This document shows, piece after piece, positions 30,852 through 33,353 of a stretch of 33,353 nucleotides of DNA. Position 1 is the first letter of the stretch. Each line of letters starts with the position of its first letter. Origin of the DNA: JANOQP01 sp044227705. Lineage in GTDB: Bacteria > Bacteroidota > Bacteroidia > Chitinophagales > Saprospiraceae. The position numbers were made by a program, and so were the translations under genes. Location: assembly GCA_044227705.1 (NCBI GenBank), contig JBGAWE010000018.1:1-33353 (forward strand), read 5' to 3'. The notes below the pieces were generated by a model. That model saw nothing but the letters and a program-made list of their open reading frames with translations, was not told the origin of the DNA and ran no database searches.

Positions 30852-33353
30852 ATGGCCAGACCAACCTTCCCGCTCGCGGCGGCTCTCCTCTTTTTCCAAC
30901 TCAACTTTTTCGCACAAAGCCCGCTCAACGGGCAGCGCGTGCTGGTCTTCTCGAAGACGGCCGAGTTCCGCCACGCCTCCATCCCGGCGGGCAAGGCGGC
31001 GATGCTGAAACTGGCCGAAACAAACCATTTTCGAGCCGACACGACCGAAAATGCAGCCTATTTCAGCGAGGACAGCCTGAAAAACTACCGGCTCGTCGTC
31101 TTCCTCAACACGACGGGCGACGTGCTGACGCGGGCGCAGCAGATTGCGCTCGAGCGGTTCATCCAGGCGGGCGGCGGCTTCGTCGGCGTCCACTCGGCGA
31201 GCGACACGGAGCACAAATGGCCCTGGTTCGGGCGGCTCGTCGGCGGCTATTTCGCCTCGCACCCGGGCGACAACGTGCAGGTCGGGTTGATGAAAAACCT
31301 CGACCGGACGAACCCGGCAACCTCTTTTTTGCCCGACACCTTCCGGCGGCGGGACGAGTTCTACGACTTCTACAATTTCCAAAAAGGCCTCGTCCATGTC
31401 CTCGTCGAGGTCGATGAAAAGAGCTACCACGACGGGAAGATGGGCGATTTCCACCCCCTCGCGTGGTGCCACGAGTTCGACGGCGGCCGCGCTTTCTACA
31501 CCAATTGGGGCCACACGCCGGAGACTTTTTCAGAGGCGGTTTTTCAAAAACACTTGCTCGGCGGCATGATTTGGGCGGCGAGCGGCCCGCCCGTCGACTA
31601 CTCGCGGCCGCTGCGCTCGACGTTCATGCCGGAGGAGACGCGGTTCAAACGGACGGTCTTGATTGACCACCTCAACGAGCCTACCGAGCTGGCCGTCGCG
31701 CCCGACGGCGGCGTGTTTTTTATTGAAAGAAAAGGGGCGGTCAAGTATTTCGACTCGAAAAAGAAGGCCGTTCGGGAGCTGGCGCAGCTCGCTGTTTTCT
31801 CGAAATTCGAGTACGGTTTGATGGGTCTCGGGCTCGACCCGAAGTTTTCGGAGAATGGCTTCGTCTACCTCTACTACTCGCCCGACACGACGCAGGCGGA
31901 CACGGCGCAGCGGCTCTCCCGCTTCTTTTTTGACCAAAAAACCGGCGTTTTTGACCTGAAATCAGAGAAAACCATCCTCCGCGTCCCCGTCAAACGGACG
32001 GAGTGCTGCCACACTGGCGGCTCCATCGACTGGGACGCGACCGGCAATTTGTACCTCTCGACCGGCGACGACACCAACCCCTTCGACTCCCGAGGCTACT
32101 CGCCAATGGACGAACGCGACGGCCGCGAGGGCTGGGACGCGGGCGCCACCTCGGCAAACACCGACGACCTGCGCGGCAAGATTTTGCGCATACGCCCGCA
32201 GCCCGGCGGCTCCTATCAAGTCCCCGACGGCAACCTTTTCGCCAAAAACACGGCAAAAACGCGCCCTGAAATCTATGTGATGGGCAACCGCAACCCCTAC
32301 CGCATCAGCGTCGACCGGGCCAACGGCTGGCTCTATTGGGGCGAGGTCGGCCCCGACGCGGGCGAGAAAAGCGACACGCTCGGCCCGCGCGGCTACGACG
32401 AGATCAACCAGGCGCGGGCGGCGGGCAACTTCGGCTGGCCCCTTTTCGTCGGCGACAATCGGGCCTATTCCGAGCGGCATTGGAAGGACTCGACGTTCAT
32501 CGGCCAGTTTTTCGACCCGAAAAAACCGGTCAACCCGTCGCCGCACAACACGGGGCTGAAAGAGCTGCCGCCCGTGGCGCCGCCGTTCATTTTTTACCCA
32601 TATGACGAGTCGCCGGAGTTCGGGAAGGTCGTCGGCAAGGGCGGGCGCAACGCGATGGCCGGGCCGGTCTATCACGAGGCCGATTTCGCGGGGCTTGACA
32701 ACCGCTTCCCCGCTTTTTTCGATGGAAAACTGTTCGCCTACGACTGGATGCGCGGCTGGATAAACCTGGTTTCGATGCGGCAGAACGGCGATTTCGAGGC
32801 GATGGAAAGGTGGCTGCCGAACCAGACGTTCGCCAACCCGATGGACATGGCCTTCGGCCCCGACGGTGCGCTCTACCTGCTCGAATACGGCTACAACTGG
32901 TTCGTCGCGAACGACGAGGCGCGGCTGTCGCGCATCGAGTTCGTACCGGGGAACCGGGAGCCGATGGTCGAGATTTCCGCCTCGAAGACGGTGGGGGCTG
33001 CGCCACTGACCGTCCTGTTTTCATCGGAAAAAACCTTCGACCCGGACGGCGATGCGCTCAAGTTCAACTGGAAAATCGACAAGCGGCGGCGCTCGAAAAA
33101 GCCAGGCCCGAGCGTTGTTTTCAAAAAGCCCGGCACCTTCCACCCCACCCTCACGGTGCGCGACGGCCGTGGCCACGAGGTGTCGAAGTCCCTCACCGTG
33201 ACGGTCGGCAACGAGCCGCCGGAGGTTCAAATAAAGGTCGAAGGAAACCAAACTTATTATTGGAACGGCGACAAGATTGTTTACCAAGCCCATGTTTTCG
33301 ACATGGAGGACATGGCCGGGGGTCGAAAAATCGCTGACGAGGAGGTTCGCGTC
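30852..33353 (+). CDS. ThuA - PQQ-type sugar dehydrogenase - PKD fusion, N-terminal 834 residues
   Basis: The frame opens at ATG 30852 (signal MARPTFPLAAALLFFQLNFF, cleavage near FAQ) and leaves the window. Residues 28-240 form a ThuA-like domain (QRVLVFSKTAEFRHASIPAG, GGGFVGVHSASDTEH, HPLAWCHEFDGGRAFYTNWG). Residues 260-690 form a beta-propeller of the soluble glucose/sorbosone dehydrogenase family (LIDHLNEPTELAVAPDGGVF, YGLMGLGLDPKFSENGFVYL, RTECCHTGGSIDWDATGNLY, DDLRGKILRIRP, MAFGPDGALYLLEYGYNW). From about 700 a PKD-like domain follows (APLTVLFSSEKTFDPDGDAL). Such Bacteroidota proteins often continue with a carbohydrate-binding or cytochrome c domain, which is not visible here. It is probably an exported enzyme of sugar oxidation; the substrate is unknown. 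It is 39 bases after the broken gene. Confidence 0.92.
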   Translation, partial: MARPTFPLAAALLFFQLNFFAQSPLNGQRVLVFSKTAEFRHASIPAGKAAMLKLAETNHFRADTTENAAYFSEDSLKNYRLVVFLNTTGDVLTRAQQIALERFIQAGGGFVGVHSASDTEHKWPWFGRLVGGYFASHPGDNVQVGLMKNLDRTNPATSFLPDTFRRRDEFYDFYNFQKGLVHVLVEVDEKSYHDGKMGDFHPLAWCHEFDGGRAFYTNWGHTPETFSEAVFQKHLLGGMIWAASGPPVDYSRPLRSTFMPEETRFKRTVLIDHLNEPTELAVAPDGGVFFIERKGAVKYFDSKKKAVRELAQLAVFSKFEYGLMGLGLDPKFSENGFVYLYYSPDTTQADTAQRLSRFFFDQKTGVFDLKSEKTILRVPVKRTECCHTGGSIDWDATGNLYLSTGDDTNPFDSRGYSPMDERDGREGWDAGATSANTDDLRGKILRIRPQPGGSYQVPDGNLFAKNTAKTRPEIYVMGNRNPYRISVDRANGWLYWGEVGPDAGEKSDTLGPRGYDEINQARAAGNFGWPLFVGDNRAYSERHWKDSTFIGQFFDPKKPVNPSPHNTGLKELPPVAPPFIFYPYDESPEFGKVVGKGGRNAMAGPVYHEADFAGLDNRFPAFFDGKLFAYDWMRGWINLVSMRQNGDFEAMERWLPNQTFANPMDMAFGPDGALYLLEYGYNWFVANDEARLSRIEFVPGNREPMVEISASKTVGAAPLTVLFSSEKTFDPDGDALKFNWKIDKRRRSKKPGPSVVFKKPGTFHPTLTVRDGRGHEVSKSLTVTVGNEPPEVQIKVEGNQTYYWNGDKIVYQAHVFDMEDMAGGRKIADEEVRV

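Noticed and set aside
1..33353. tRNA, rRNA, insertion sequence, integrase or attachment sites
   Set aside because: None was found by reading both strands; no transposase or recombinase motif appears in any coding frame.

Overview
The window looks like a chromosomal segment from a high-GC member of the Bacteroidota, most likely the Saprospiria (Saprospiraceae/Lewinella-like). Three things support this: a very large secreted protein with a C-terminal type IX secretion (T9SS) sorting domain, a short RpoD-type sigma factor lacking region 1.1, and upstream boxes of the form TAnnTTTG, the Bacteroidota -7 promoter element, in place of Shine-Dalgarno sites. Genus-level assignment is inference.

Layout. 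1-6.2 kb is on the minus strand: a partial DUF3857 protein, a TPR protein with a HupE/UreJ-like membrane protein, a DUF4173 membrane protein behind a palindromic promoter, and a COG2509-type FAD oxidoreductase after a small secreted protein. 6.4-12.0 kb is on the plus strand: two secreted proteins of unknown function, an M48 metalloprotease and an MFS transporter whose start codon abuts a terminator-like hairpin. 12.1-14.1 kb is a less GC-rich patch with a frameshifted lipoprotein and a divergent XRE regulator with iterated upstream repeats. 14.3-16.7 kb holds rpoD and a TPR protein (minus). 17.0-24.3 kb is a two-gene secretion unit (minus): a 145-residue exported protein and a roughly 2260-residue T9SS multidomain protein, presently split by a frameshift inside a 7-bp tandem repeat. 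24.95-30.1 kb is a probable minus-strand run nadA, aroA, dacB, HTTM. 30.2-33.35 kb (plus) holds a broken outer-membrane-like gene and the first 834 residues of a ThuA/sugar-dehydrogenase/PKD fusion that leaves the window.

Themes. Core genes (rpoD, aroA, nadA, dacB) are intact, while frame breaks fall in three secreted or envelope genes. Several intergenic spaces hold long palindromes of the dispersed-repeat type. Two terminator-grade hairpins lie just ahead of genes (MFS and the T9SS pair), which suggests attenuation or very short promoters. The T9SS pair, with leader hairpin, dockerin-like and cohesin-like modules in one chain and a possible slippage site, is the most unusual unit. No rRNA, tRNA, CRISPR array, transposase or integrase was seen.
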